Made by a program: the position numbers and the translations under genes | Shown here: positions 16,851 through 25,137 of the stretch, in pieces | Layout of the letters: every line of letters starts with the position of its first letter | Position numbering within the stretch: the first letter of the stretch is position 1 | Notes under the pieces: model-generated | What the model saw: the letters and a program-made list of their open reading frames with translations, nothing else | Told to the model about the DNA's origin: nothing | Database searches by the model: none | From: Mesorhizobium plurifarium | Lineage (GTDB): Bacteria; Pseudomonadota; Alphaproteobacteria; Rhizobiales; Rhizobiaceae | DNA: 64,000 nucleotides | Direction of reading: 5' to 3' | Assembly: GCA_000824785.1 (NCBI GenBank) | Contig: CCNB01000044.1 | Span: forward strand, 1-64,000

Positions 16851-18137
16851 ATGACCGAACAAGCCAATCAAGGGCAAGACAGGCAAACGCGCAAAGGCAT
16901 CGGGAGAGCCGTTGGTCTGGCCTTGATCGCCGGTGCGGCTGACGACGATTGCTCGGCGATCGGAACCTATGCCAGCGCGGGGGCAAGGTTCGGGCCGGAC
17001 CTGCTTTGGACGGCGCCCGTGACGCTGCCGATGATGTACACTGTCGTGTACCTGTCATCGAAGCTCGGTCAGGTATCGGGGCGGGGGCTTTTCCAGGTCA
17101 TCGCGGATTTCTATCCGCGCTGGCTGCTGTGGTCTGTTCTGATTGGTGTCCTGATCGGCAACACCATCGAAGCTGCCGCAAATCTCGGTGCCATGGCGGC
17201 GGCGATCAACCTATTCGTGCCGGTACCGATCCCCGTCATCGTCGCCATGGTCGCGGCGTCCATATTCGTTCTCCAGATCTTCGGTTCCTACGATCTTCTC
17301 AGGAATGTATTCCGGGTACTGGCTTTGGCGCTGCTCGCCTATGTCGTCTCAGCCATCCTCGCCCGGCCGGAGCTGATGCCGGTGCTGAGCGGTACCTTTC
17401 TGCCTAAGGTCCACTACAGCCGTGAGTATTTATCGATCCTCGTTGCGATTATCGGCACCACACTTTCAGCCTATCTCTATACTTGGCAGTCCAACCAGGA
17501 GGTGGAGGAGGAGAAAGCGCTGGGTAGAGACACGCTCGAGAAACGGAAAGGGGCGACCAAGGAAGAGTTGAGCCGCTCGCGCAAGGACATTCTGATCGGC
17601 ATGACGTTTTCCAACCTGATCATGTATTTCATCATCCTTTCCACCGGGGCGACGCTTCACAAGGCCGGGCAGACCCAGATCGAAACAGCGGCTCAGGCAG
17701 CTGACGCGCTGCGGCCGCTTGCCGGTGACGCGGCAGGCATACTCTTCGCCGCCGGTGTGATCGGGGTCGGCTTTCTGGCCGTTCCCGTCATGACGACCGG
17801 CGGTGCCTTCGATCTCGCGCAGGCAATGGGATGGAAGAACGGCATGGATGCGAAGCCGCGGGACGCGCCGGGCTTCTACCTGGCAACCGGAGCATTCACG
17901 CTGATCGCAGTCGGGCTCAATTTCTTTGGCTTCAATCCGATGCGGGCCCTGGTGTGGGCTGGCATCGTACAAGGCTTTTCCACGCCTCCGCTCCTGCTGC
18001 TCATTCTTTTGATGACGAACGATCGCAGGATCATGGGCGATCGGGTCAACAGCCGGAGCACGAATATCCTTGGGAGCATCACGATGGTGGCAATCTTTGC
18101 GGCCTCGGCCGGCCTTGTGGCGAGTTGGTTCCTCTAG
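16851..18137 (+). CDS. NRAMP-family divalent metal transporter (DDPS-type clade)
   Basis: The 428-residue protein has about eleven membrane helices. The helix-1 motif reads AGAADDDCSAIGTYASAG (residues about 23-40), close to the GADDDPSGI-type clade of NRAMP relatives but with Cys in place of Pro; helix 6 reads TTLSAYLYTWQSNQEVEEE. This clade is widespread in bacteria, annotated as divalent metal permease, with unproven ion choice. The start at 16851 leaves a short polar leader and is preferred to an upstream TTG that precedes the probable transcription start. It is not closely related to the transporter at 4874. Confidence 0.85.
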   Translation: MTEQANQGQDRQTRKGIGRAVGLALIAGAADDDCSAIGTYASAGARFGPDLLWTAPVTLPMMYTVVYLSSKLGQVSGRGLFQVIADFYPRWLLWSVLIGVLIGNTIEAAANLGAMAAAINLFVPVPIPVIVAMVAASIFVLQIFGSYDLLRNVFRVLALALLAYVVSAILARPELMPVLSGTFLPKVHYSREYLSILVAIIGTTLSAYLYTWQSNQEVEEEKALGRDTLEKRKGATKEELSRSRKDILIGMTFSNLIMYFIILSTGATLHKAGQTQIETAAQAADALRPLAGDAAGILFAAGVIGVGFLAVPVMTTGGAFDLAQAMGWKNGMDAKPRDAPGFYLATGAFTLIAVGLNFFGFNPMRALVWAGIVQGFSTPPLLLLILLMTNDRRIMGDRVNSRSTNILGSITMVAIFAASAGLVASWFL

Positions 18138-18198
18138 CTCGAGCGCGGCTGTCAACCCCGCAGGCCAATGGGGCATTCGGGCAAGTTCGTTTCGAATA

Positions 18199-18223
18199 GG
18201 AACGATCATCTTTGTCACGCATT
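18199..18223 (+). promoter_or_regulatory. EcfG-type promoter of the sigma gene (GGAAC-N16-CATT)
   Basis: GGAAC at 18199-18203 with TT 18 bases later (18222-18223). Transcription would begin near 18231, downstream of a TTG in-frame start at 18212, so the sigma factor should begin at the GTG at 18266. It suggests control by its own class of sigma factor. Confidence 0.6.
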
Positions 18224-18265
18224 GTCCCTGATCAAGACTCATCTGTCTCTGCTGGGGTTCGAACC

Positions 18266-18850
18266 GTGTTACCCAATGGCCATGCCGCGCCAGATTGCGC
18301 ACCGGCGGAAATCTCCGTCGTCGATCTGATCCCCGCCTTGCGCGCTTTCGCGCGTACCTTTTGCCGTGTTCCCGATGACGCCGACGACTTGGTTCAGGAG
18401 ACCTTGACCAAAGCGCTTGGCAATTTGGACAAGTTCGAGCCGGGGACGCGGTTGAAGTCCTGGCTCTTCACCATCATGCGCAACACGCATTACACGCGCG
18501 TCAAGGCTGCGGCCAGGGAAGCGCCGGGGTTGCTCGATTGCGCCTCCAGCCGACCGATTTCGGAAGCTTCGCAGGACTGGTCCCTTCGGAGCAAGGAGGT
18601 TCATGGAGCCATCCAGAAGCTTCCTGAGCACCAGCGTGAAGTATTGATGCTGATCGGTGTGCTGGGGGTCAGCTACGAAGAAACGGCTGAGATATGCGAT
18701 TGTGCTGTTGGAACTGTGAAAAGCCGCCTCAACCGCGCACGCGCGCACGTTCTGGAACTCCTGGATGAAAGCTCATCGCAGACACTGGTCGAAAGACAGG
18801 ACCATCTGCCGGAAGACAGCTGGGAGCGAGGCGCTGACCAACACCGATAA
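18266..18850 (+). CDS. ECF sigma factor, EcfG-like
   Basis: From GTG 18266 the product is 194 residues. Region 2 (about 20-90) contains DADDLVQETLTKAL and LKSWLFTIMRNTHYTR; region 4 (about 125-175) contains LPEHQREVLMLIGVLGVSYEETAEI followed by a helix-turn-helix with AVGTVKSRLNRAR. These closely follow RpoE2/EcfG sigma factors (ECF15), which direct RNA polymerase to GGAAC-N16/17-CGTT promoters, the motif seen throughout this window. PhyR and a canonical nepR-phyR locus are not visible, so this may be a paralogue rather than the master regulator. The NepR-like gene on the opposite strand is the best candidate antagonist. Confidence 0.88.
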   Translation: MLPNGHAAPDCAPAEISVVDLIPALRAFARTFCRVPDDADDLVQETLTKALGNLDKFEPGTRLKSWLFTIMRNTHYTRVKAAAREAPGLLDCASSRPISEASQDWSLRSKEVHGAIQKLPEHQREVLMLIGVLGVSYEETAEICDCAVGTVKSRLNRARAHVLELLDESSSQTLVERQDHLPEDSWERGADQHR

Positions 18851-18859
18851 GCGCGGATA

Positions 18860-19036
18860 TCAGCTCTCCGGTTTGCAGCGACGCTTCTGGATCAGGGCAT
18901 TCTGCAACTCGATCGCGAGTTCGGTCAGGCGATCGGGAATTTTCTCCTGCTCGATGGCTTTCAACAACGACGCAATCTCTTGGTCCAGGCTGAGGTTTTC
19001 CTGGGGGCCGAAATCGCGCTGGCTCGGACGAGTCAT
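18860..19036 (-). CDS. 58-residue NepR-like small protein
   Basis: This short gene converges on the sigma gene, ten bases from its stop. The product has LDQEIASLLKAIEQEKIPDR followed by LTELAIELQNAL, two helices split by a Pro-Asp-Arg turn. NepR anti-sigma factors show the same helix, Val-Pro-Asp-Arg, helix plan, and bind EcfG until PhyR pulls them away. Similarity is by pattern only and the acidic NepR context is partial, so anti-sigma activity is a hypothesis. It is basic at the C-terminus and has no membrane segment. Confidence 0.6.
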   Translation of the reverse strand: MTRPSQRDFGPQENLSLDQEIASLLKAIEQEKIPDRLTELAIELQNALIQKRRCKPES

Positions 19037-19211
19037 GGCATTCTCTTAGCAAACAGGGTCCCTTAGTTTCACGTTGAGACCATAGACGGGCGGAGTTTAC
19101 AAGGCGCTTCCTGCCGCCCATCGGCTCCGGCTACGCATAAGCTGTGGGCAGAGCGAAAACTTTACCAGATCCCTTTGCGGGCTTGCCGACTCCTAAGAGA
19201 CCAAAGCCACC

Positions 19212-19430
19212 TCAATCCTTGGGGACCCGGTTTGCCGCGTTGTCCTGATATTGATCGGACTTGATGCGATTGCTATCCAGACCGCGCTCTTTCGTGTGTT
19301 GCTTCTTATCCCGGTTCGAAAGCACGTCGTTTTCGCCGACCATGTCCTTCGGAAGCTCCGTCTTCGCTCCGGTTCCCGAACCCTTGCCCTGACTGCCGCG
19401 ACCCATATGTTTCTTGCCACCGGTTGTCAT
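19212..19430 (-). CDS. small hydrophilic stress protein
   Basis: The 72-residue protein follows an AGGAGAAG site and begins with a Gly/Lys-rich run (MGRGSQGKGSGTGAK), then DMVGENDVLSNRDK and an Asn/Asp/Gln-rich end. It lacks hydrophobic residues and should be disordered. I recognise the style from rhizobial stress-induced small proteins but cannot name a family. An EcfG-type promoter 48 bases upstream, inside the end of the methyltransferase gene, gives it independent expression. Confidence 0.75.
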   Translation of the reverse strand: MTTGGKKHMGRGSQGKGSGTGAKTELPKDMVGENDVLSNRDKKQHTKERGLDSNRIKSDQYQDNAANRVPKD

Positions 19431-19477
19431 CTTCTTCTCCTGGGCATGTCAGCTCTGCGAGAGTGGTTCGGCGCCCC

Positions 19478-19502
19478 AACTTCGGTCTCCCGGTTATGTT
19501 CC
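19478..19502 (-). promoter_or_regulatory. EcfG-type promoter (GGAAC-N16-AGTT)
   Basis: Minus-strand GGAAC at 19502-19498 and AGTT at 19481-19478. It overlaps the last codons of the methyltransferase gene and points at the small protein starting at 19430. Confidence 0.6.
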
Positions 19503-20408
19503 GCCGGAACGGCGAACAAGAAACGCGGTGCCGTCCCAGCGTCGGAAAGGCAAATCGGCATCGACGAGGACGTCCATGGCGCATGCGTGGGCAAGACGGC
19601 GGACATCGAAAGAATCGAGGGCTGGCGACGTCCGGTACGAATAGTTGAGAATGGCCGCCAGTCCTCCTGGCCGCAACAGGCGCGCGATTTCGCTGAAGTG
19701 CCGATCGGCGATGCCGGCGAGCACCAGATAGGGGAAACAGTCCACCGCCAGCACACCATCAAAACCGGCGGCGACGAACTCACCAAGATCGAGGCCCGAG
19801 GTCTGGCGGAACTCCACATTGCCGAGGCCGGCGCAGCGTTGGCGGGCCATCTCGAGCATCCTCGAAGAGATATCGATGCCCACAATGTGCTTTGCCTTTT
19901 GGTGGAGCGCGCGTTCGAAGCGGCCGATACCGCAGCCGATGTCGAGTATTGTCTTGCCCCTGCCCAGAAAGCCTTGTTGCTCCAGCCAGGAAGCAATCTC
20001 GGCCGTCGCGGCCGAAAGCTTCTCCTCATCGCCAAGCGACGACAGTTGGACGCTGGCAGCCGGAGAAATGGCGGCGGCCCGGTCGAAGCCGCTGGCCAGC
20101 CTGCTGACAGTCATCTGATGCGTTTCGTCGTCCAGACGGTCATGACATACGGAAGCTGCCGTTGTCCGGAGATCGTCAAAGGAAACCTCCTTGCGGGAAA
20201 GCAGCATGGCCACCTCTTCGAGCCAGCCTTTCCGACGCGGGGCGTATGAGCGCATGTCCAGCGCGATATCGGCCAAATCCGCCGGCTGGACGTCCGGCTG
20301 GAGATTGAGCGCCAATCTGGCGACTGCGACGTCGGCGGACAGATCGTTTGCCATGCATCTCTCGAGGATATGCCTCGCGGTCATCCTCTCTCGTTCCGCT
20401 GCGGTCAT
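19494..20408 (-). CDS. class I SAM-dependent methyltransferase
   Basis: The true start is the ATG at 20408, which overlaps the stop of the GNAT-like gene by four bases, giving 304 residues. An N-terminal helical region (1-130) precedes a Rossmann methyltransferase core with ILDIGCGIGRFERAL near residue 155, an acidic strand end HIVGIDISSRML near 178 and VLAVDCFPYLVLAG. It is the last gene of the glycan half-locus that starts at 27947. The substrate is probably a sugar or glycoside intermediate, judged only from context. Confidence 0.85.
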   Translation of the reverse strand: MTAAERERMTARHILERCMANDLSADVAVARLALNLQPDVQPADLADIALDMRSYAPRRKGWLEEVAMLLSRKEVSFDDLRTTAASVCHDRLDDETHQMTVSRLASGFDRAAAISPAASVQLSSLGDEEKLSAATAEIASWLEQQGFLGRGKTILDIGCGIGRFERALHQKAKHIVGIDISSRMLEMARQRCAGLGNVEFRQTSGLDLGEFVAAGFDGVLAVDCFPYLVLAGIADRHFSEIARLLRPGGLAAILNYSYRTSPALDSFDVRRLAHACAMDVLVDADLPFRRWDGTAFLVRRSGGT

Positions 20409-21391
20409 GGCGACGCGTTCCGGGTCCAGACCCTTTGCACCGTCCATCGATCTTCCGCCCCCCAGCCGTATTTGTAATTCTCGCGGCCGCGCAGAAAATC
20501 GAACTCCCGTGCCCCCTCTCGAGCGGCTTCGGCAATGGCCTTGCCGATCAGGATCGCGCCGGGGCTCTCCTGCGCATAAGCGGGATCGAAGCCGCCGAGA
20601 TAGGCATATGCGCGACCGCGATGATGGAACCCGTAATACGCGCCAACGACGGTATCGCCGATCTCGATCAACCAGCACCGGGCCAGCCCGCGCGCGGCGA
20701 GGCGAGGCAGCGCCCTCCTATGGAAATCCTGTGCGGTCTCGGTGAGCACACCCTGTCCGGCCCAACGGGCGCTGTGCAGTCGAACCAGCTGATCCATGAA
20801 TGTCTTCGGATCGGCCTCGCATCGCTCGACGGCTACCCGTCCTCGCCGTTGCGCAGCTCTTTCGGCGCGACGCAGTTGGCGCCGGCGCCGGGAAGGTATC
20901 GAGCGTGCGAATGTCTCACCGCCGGCAAGCGAGAGCACCGGGCAAGCGGCATGGTTCGGAGATCGGCTCTCCGCGACGTTCGGCACCCCGAGGTGGAGGG
21001 AGGCAGCCCCGGCCGGCAGATCCGGCAAGATCCATTGCGACCACTCCAGCGAGAGCGTGGCCTCGGCGATAGCCGCACTTACAGCTGCCTCCTGGTTGGG
21101 CGCGCACAGGATATCGAAATAATCGCTCAGCGAGATTCCGACCGGCAGCAGTAGAGAGCCGGAAACGCGCGTCTCGCGATAGAGGGGCGCCAGGCCGACG
21201 AGATCGTTTCCGCTCCATATGGCGATCGCGCAGAGATCACCGGGAGAGAATGTCCGCCACCACGGCAACAGCCAGGCGGGTGACTGGAAAGGCGTCGCGG
21301 AGGCGCTTCGGAACCATAGTGCCCACCAATGCGGCTCAAGGTCATCGAACGCAGCCTGGTCCCGGATGATATCGGCACACAGGCCGCTCAC
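20405..21391 (-). CDS. GNAT-like acetyltransferase (BioF2/CelD type)
   Basis: The 328-residue protein has the double-GNAT layout of the BioF2-like / CelD-BcsL family: FQSPAWLLPWWRTF near residue 35, a basic helix RRRRQLRRAERAAQRRG near 168, LIEIGDTVVGAYYGF near 245 and a closing EFDFLRGRENYKYGWGA near 300. These enzymes acylate sugars or transfer aminoacyl groups in polysaccharide and peptidoglycan pathways. ATGA overlaps join it to the glycosyltransferase before and the methyltransferase after. Confidence 0.85.
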   Translation of the reverse strand: MSGLCADIIRDQAAFDDLEPHWWALWFRSASATPFQSPAWLLPWWRTFSPGDLCAIAIWSGNDLVGLAPLYRETRVSGSLLLPVGISLSDYFDILCAPNQEAAVSAAIAEATLSLEWSQWILPDLPAGAASLHLGVPNVAESRSPNHAACPVLSLAGGETFARSIPSRRRRQLRRAERAAQRRGRVAVERCEADPKTFMDQLVRLHSARWAGQGVLTETAQDFHRRALPRLAARGLARCWLIEIGDTVVGAYYGFHHRGRAYAYLGGFDPAYAQESPGAILIGKAIAEAAREGAREFDFLRGRENYKYGWGAEDRWTVQRVWTRNASP

Positions 21392-22452
21392 CGGGCGGCC
21401 CCCGATACCGCGCGCGAAGCGCCAAGCTTGGCCAGCCCCCGATAGGCATCCATATAGGCCGAAACCATGCGATCGAGCGAAAACCGGTCACGCGCCTCCG
21501 CCCGGCATGTTTCGTTATCGAGGTCGCCCGCGGCGTCGATGGCGATCGCCATCTCATCGATGTCGTTGACCAGAAAGCCGGTCTTGCCGTGCTCGACGAC
21601 ATGGGGCAGGGCGCCATTCGGGAAGGCCACAACGGGCGTGCCGCAGGCGAGGGCCTCCATGGCGACCAGCGAGCTCGTCTCCGCGGCAAGGCTCGGAACA
21701 ACCAGGCAGCGGGCGCAGTTGAGGAGCCGCCGCTTGGCGGAAAACCCGAGCGGTCCCAGGAAGCGGCGCCGCCTGTCAAGACGAGGCTCCACTTCGTCGG
21801 CGAAATACTGGACATGTGCCTGATAGGGATAGAGTTGCCCACCTATCGCAAGCGGCACGCCGGCGCGCTTCGCGGCGTCGATCGCCAGGTGGATGCCCTT
21901 TTCCGGGCATATCCGGCTCAGCACGAGCGCGAAATTGCGACGCGACCGGGCGTCGTTCAACGCATCGAGGTCGACCCCGTTTGGAATGGGCGGGATCAGC
22001 CTCGATCCTGCCGGCGCTGTGTTTTGCTGCGCGTCCGACACCGCGTGCAGCCACAGGTCCTCGCGTGCCGGCCTCAGGACGTCTTGCGGATACCAGGCGA
22101 GCGGCAGATGCAGTGTCACGAGCGTCGGGCCGTCGCCGGGCAGATAAGCGTCGAAATCGATGCCGTGCAGGTGGACCACATCAACCGGCCAGCGCGCCCG
22201 GGCGGCAGCGATCGCCGCGCGATGCGCGCGCTGGGCACGGCGCTTTGCCGTCTCGTCGAGCGCGCCTGTTTCGGCAGGGGTCTCCACCAGGGTACCGGCG
22301 ACGCTGGAACCTTTGCAGGCGACGACGATGGAACGATGGCCTTGCCGCACCAGAGCGCGATCCAGCGCCGACAACACCTGCTCGGCGCCGCCGACCGCAT
22401 TGAGGCCGACTGGCGCAAGCGGGTAGGCGACGTTGAGCACGGTGAGCGTCAT
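21388..22452 (-). CDS. glycosyltransferase family 4
   Basis: The 354-residue protein has the GT-B two-domain plan. The N-terminal domain shows YPLAPVGLNAVGGAEQVLSA and HLHGIDFDAYL; the C-terminal domain has NGVDLDALN, LSRICPEKGIHLAI and the donor-binding ETSSLVAMEALACGTPVVAF with its Glu near residue 260. It should transfer a sugar from an NDP-sugar to an acceptor in the cytoplasm with retention of configuration. It lies within the minus-strand glycan operon. Confidence 0.9.
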   Translation of the reverse strand: MTLTVLNVAYPLAPVGLNAVGGAEQVLSALDRALVRQGHRSIVVACKGSSVAGTLVETPAETGALDETAKRRAQRAHRAAIAAARARWPVDVVHLHGIDFDAYLPGDGPTLVTLHLPLAWYPQDVLRPAREDLWLHAVSDAQQNTAPAGSRLIPPIPNGVDLDALNDARSRRNFALVLSRICPEKGIHLAIDAAKRAGVPLAIGGQLYPYQAHVQYFADEVEPRLDRRRRFLGPLGFSAKRRLLNCARCLVVPSLAAETSSLVAMEALACGTPVVAFPNGALPHVVEHGKTGFLVNDIDEMAIAIDAAGDLDNETCRAEARDRFSLDRMVSAYMDAYRGLAKLGASRAVSGAAR

Positions 22453-22637
22453 GGCCGATCGAACCGAAGCCCCTCAATTTCGCGAAAGGCGCCTGCAGGC
22501 GCCCGTCGAAAGCGCCCGATCGAACCGGAGAACGGCGCGAACATCAGCTGTTGTGTCGTGTGGCCGGCCGGCATGGCTTGTTTTCGCCGAAAGGCGGGTT
22601 CGGTCAGCGCATGTGGCGAGTGCTCGGCGGTCGGCAT
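22449..22637 (-). CDS. possible 62-residue linker protein
   Basis: A frame of 62 codons begins seven bases after the glycoside-hydrolase-like stop and its own stop overlaps the glycosyltransferase ATG (ATGA), the same coupling used elsewhere in this operon. Third positions are GC-rich. The product is basic and polar with no motif, and the ribosome site is poor, so it may only be a translated spacer. I include it because the 192-base gap would otherwise be unusual in such a compact operon. Confidence 0.35.
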   Translation of the reverse strand: MPTAEHSPHALTEPAFRRKQAMPAGHTTQQLMFAPFSGSIGRFRRAPAGAFREIEGLRFDRP

Positions 22638-22644
22638 GATGATC

Positions 22645-23577
22645 TCACGCGGCCGAGACCCGCCGCGCGGGCATGGCGGCGTTGTGCACGGCCGGGGCAT
22701 AGCGGCGGATCATGCTCGCACAGAATTCGGCGAATTCTTCGGGCACCTGGGGTGGGCTGGTGTGATGAGGCTGCAGACCGCGATGTTCTGGCGTGAAACA
22801 AAAGGTGACGGTGACGTCGAAGTCGGCGAGCGCTTCCATCTGACGATCGAACCAGTCGAGCGCGTTCGGCCTGAAACTGTCGGCCCAGGAAAGCCCCGTG
22901 CGCAGATTGGTGACGCCCAGGCGCTTCATCCAGGCAACCGCGTCGTCCAGCCGGTGGTCCTCGAAATGGAACCACTGGACCAGCCCCATCTCCGGAGTGT
23001 GGAGCAGGAACTCCTCGAGTGCCGGCTTGGGCGTGCCATCCTCGCGCAGCAGACCCATGTAGAAATGACGATAGTAGGAAGAGCCTTCCACCTCGCGATG
23101 CCGCGTCGTCGCTCCCCATGCGTGAGGCAAGTCATAAAGACTGTACCATTGCACACGGGGCGCGTTGCCACGCAGCAACTCCGCTGTCTGGCGCAGGCCC
23201 CAGAGCTGGACCTCCTCGGCGCCGAAACTCGACACGCCGGCTTCGCTGACCCAGATCGGCAGATCGGTGACCGCGGCGATCTCGCCGAGCTTTTGCGGCC
23301 ATTCATGGATCTGCCAAAGATTCCAGTCGAGCGGGAAGCCATGCACGCCAACGGCGTCGACGTGATCGAGCACTCCGAACCCCTTCATCAGCGACATGAA
23401 GCCGGCATCGATCGGTGAAATGCCACCAAGGATCCGGGTGATCGCAGGGTTTTCGAGACCAATGGCATCGCCCGCCAGGATCGCCATGCTGGCGAAGCGG
23501 CTCCAGTCCGGATCGAGCTCGGGATCCCAATGCGACTTGTTGTTGGGCTCGTTCCAGATCATGGCGGCTTCAATCAT
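22645..23577 (-). CDS. glycoside-hydrolase-like TIM barrel, apparently permuted
   Basis: The 310-residue protein carries the two acidic hallmarks of clan-A glycosidases: MIWNEPNNKSHWD at residues 6-18 (acid/base Glu) and WVSEAGVSSFG near 108 (nucleophile Glu). The part usually first in such barrels (LRTGLSWADSFRP, then DVTVTFCFTPEHRG and EFCASMIRRYAP) comes last, at residues 225-300, so the chain looks circularly permuted. There is no signal peptide, so it acts in the cytoplasm, possibly as a transglycosidase or trimming enzyme for the operon's product. It overlaps the methyltransferase gene by eight bases. Confidence 0.75.
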   Translation of the reverse strand: MIEAAMIWNEPNNKSHWDPELDPDWSRFASMAILAGDAIGLENPAITRILGGISPIDAGFMSLMKGFGVLDHVDAVGVHGFPLDWNLWQIHEWPQKLGEIAAVTDLPIWVSEAGVSSFGAEEVQLWGLRQTAELLRGNAPRVQWYSLYDLPHAWGATTRHREVEGSSYYRHFYMGLLREDGTPKPALEEFLLHTPEMGLVQWFHFEDHRLDDAVAWMKRLGVTNLRTGLSWADSFRPNALDWFDRQMEALADFDVTVTFCFTPEHRGLQPHHTSPPQVPEEFAEFCASMIRRYAPAVHNAAMPARRVSAA

Positions 23578-24331
23578 CGTTTCGTCCTTTCACTGGATAG
23601 ACCGCGCCTTCGCCGGCCGGCTCACCGGCCGCGCGGCAGAAATAAACCTCATCCTCCGGGTGAATCAGGATCTCGAAACCGGCGCTGCGCAGCATCGCCT
23701 CGATGCAGCCGCGGTTCGGGATCCACCAATTGGTCGGGTCGTCCGCATAGCGATGCTCGATGAAATGCAGCTTCGGGAATTCGGGCCGATCGAAGAGGTC
23801 GTGCGTCCAGAAATCGTAATTCTGTTCGAGCGCGAGGACCTTGCTGCTCCCGCGTTGCATCGACTGGAAAATCATCAGGTCGCGCGCGACGTGCTCGCGG
23901 ATCAGGTCCAGCGCCAGCAACGGATGGCGCAGGTGGTAGAGCACTCCCATGAAAAGCACGATGTCGAAGGTCTCGCCGAGAGCGCCGACGTCGTAGACCG
24001 AGAGCTCGCGGAACTCGATGTCGCAATCCGCAATTTCCGCGGCGAAGCGTGCCTGTGTCAGATAGGCCGGATCGAAATCGATGCCGAGCACGCGGTCGGC
24101 GCCCCGCCGCTTCATTTCGATCGAATAGAAACCGGCATTGCAGCCGATATCGAGCACGGACTTGCCCGATAGATCGGCCGGGATCGCATCCGCGAACTTC
24201 TGCCATTTGATCAGCGGATAGTTCCCAAGGAAATGGTCGGGAGCCGTCTGCACGCCCGCCAGTTCCATGTTGTGGAACCAAGGGCCCAGCGCGTCGATGC
24301 GACGGCGTATTTCCGCGGCGGAATGCAGCAT
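23570..24331 (-). CDS. SAM-dependent methyltransferase (CmoB-like / Rta_06860 type)
   Basis: The 253-residue protein has VLDIGCNAGFYSIEMKRRGA near residue 58, VLGIDFDPAYL near 82 and FDIVLFMGVLYHLRHPLLAL near 122. The start WFHNMELAGVQTAPDHFLGN and the overall order recall CmoB, the tRNA wobble-uridine enzyme, and a described family of CmoB relatives found in glycan loci (recalled as TIGR04290; not checked). In this setting a sugar or glycoside is a likelier substrate than tRNA. It is tightly packed in the operon, two bases after the nucleotidyltransferase. Confidence 0.85.
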   Translation of the reverse strand: MLHSAAEIRRRIDALGPWFHNMELAGVQTAPDHFLGNYPLIKWQKFADAIPADLSGKSVLDIGCNAGFYSIEMKRRGADRVLGIDFDPAYLTQARFAAEIADCDIEFRELSVYDVGALGETFDIVLFMGVLYHLRHPLLALDLIREHVARDLMIFQSMQRGSSKVLALEQNYDFWTHDLFDRPEFPKLHFIEHRYADDPTNWWIPNRGCIEAMLRSAGFEILIHPEDEVYFCRAAGEPAGEGAVYPVKGRNDD

Positions 24332-24333
24332 AA

Positions 24334-25137
24334 TCAGGCTCCTTCGCCCGGCAAGAAAGGTGCTTGCGAGCGGCTTGAGGTCACCAACATAGGCATGCCG
24401 CCGTCTTTCGGCGCGTCGTTGTTTTCAAGCAGCCGGAGCGCCGTGCGGTAGCCGTTGAACGTCCCGACATCGACATAGGCCGAGCCCGCCTTAACGCCCC
24501 AGGCCTCACCTCCGGCGGCAAGGTAGGCATTGATCAGCGTTCCGAAATACTCGTCGTAGCCGTCCCGTTCGCGCCAGAGCGCAGCGAGCCGGTGAAAAAT
24601 GCGCCCCGGCATCTTGAATGCTCCCCAGACCCAGTTGGTGACAGCATCCCGCTGCTTGACCTGGATCTGCTCGACACGGCCATCCCGATCCACGGCCACG
24701 GCGTCAAAAAGCTCCGGCCGGTCGACAGGGAACAGCAAGAAGGACAGCCGGTCGTCCGGAAGGTGGCAGAAGCCGTCCTCGGGAAACCAGATCGTGTCGG
24801 GCAGGCCGATCAGCACCGTCTCTTCGGGCGCAACGATCGGCGCGGCGCGGAAGATCGCGTCGCAGAGGCCGACTGGAGAAGGTTGCGCCACGAAGATGGC
24901 GGCGGCGCTGTCATAGCCGGCCGCATAATATTCGAGGATGTCCGACTTGCCCGAGCCGATGATGAAGCAGATCCTGTCGACGCCGTTTCGCACCATCCGG
25001 CGCACCAGATATTCGCTGACGGCGCAGGGGCGTTCGGTTTGCCCGTCCATTCGACTGCCTACCGGCAGCAGTTCCTTGGAAAAGCCAAGCGGTTGAATGC
25101 GGCTGCCCCGCCCGGCGGCCGGCACGATACCCAACAT
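24334..25137 (-). CDS. sugar-phosphate nucleotidyltransferase
   Basis: The 267-residue protein starts with the RmlA/GalU-type signature GIVPAAGRGSRIQPLGFSKE (residues 3-22) that binds NTP and sugar phosphate; LIGLPDTIWFPEDG near 110 holds the metal-binding Asp. It makes an NDP-sugar from a sugar-1-phosphate, presumably a donor for the glycosyltransferases of this locus. The base and sugar cannot be told from sequence. Its ATG overlaps the upstream stop by one base (TGATG). Confidence 0.88.
   Translation of the reverse strand: MLGIVPAAGRGSRIQPLGFSKELLPVGSRMDGQTERPCAVSEYLVRRMVRNGVDRICFIIGSGKSDILEYYAAGYDSAAAIFVAQPSPVGLCDAIFRAAPIVAPEETVLIGLPDTIWFPEDGFCHLPDDRLSFLLFPVDRPELFDAVAVDRDGRVEQIQVKQRDAVTNWVWGAFKMPGRIFHRLAALWRERDGYDEYFGTLINAYLAAGGEAWGVKAGSAYVDVGTFNGYRTALRLLENNDAPKDGGMPMLVTSSRSQAPFLPGEGA

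Noticed and set aside
21589..23418. Long plus-strand frame (609 codons) through the glycosyltransferase and glycosidase-like genes
   Set aside because: No family motif; the minus-strand genes have conserved active sites and overlapping starts and stops.
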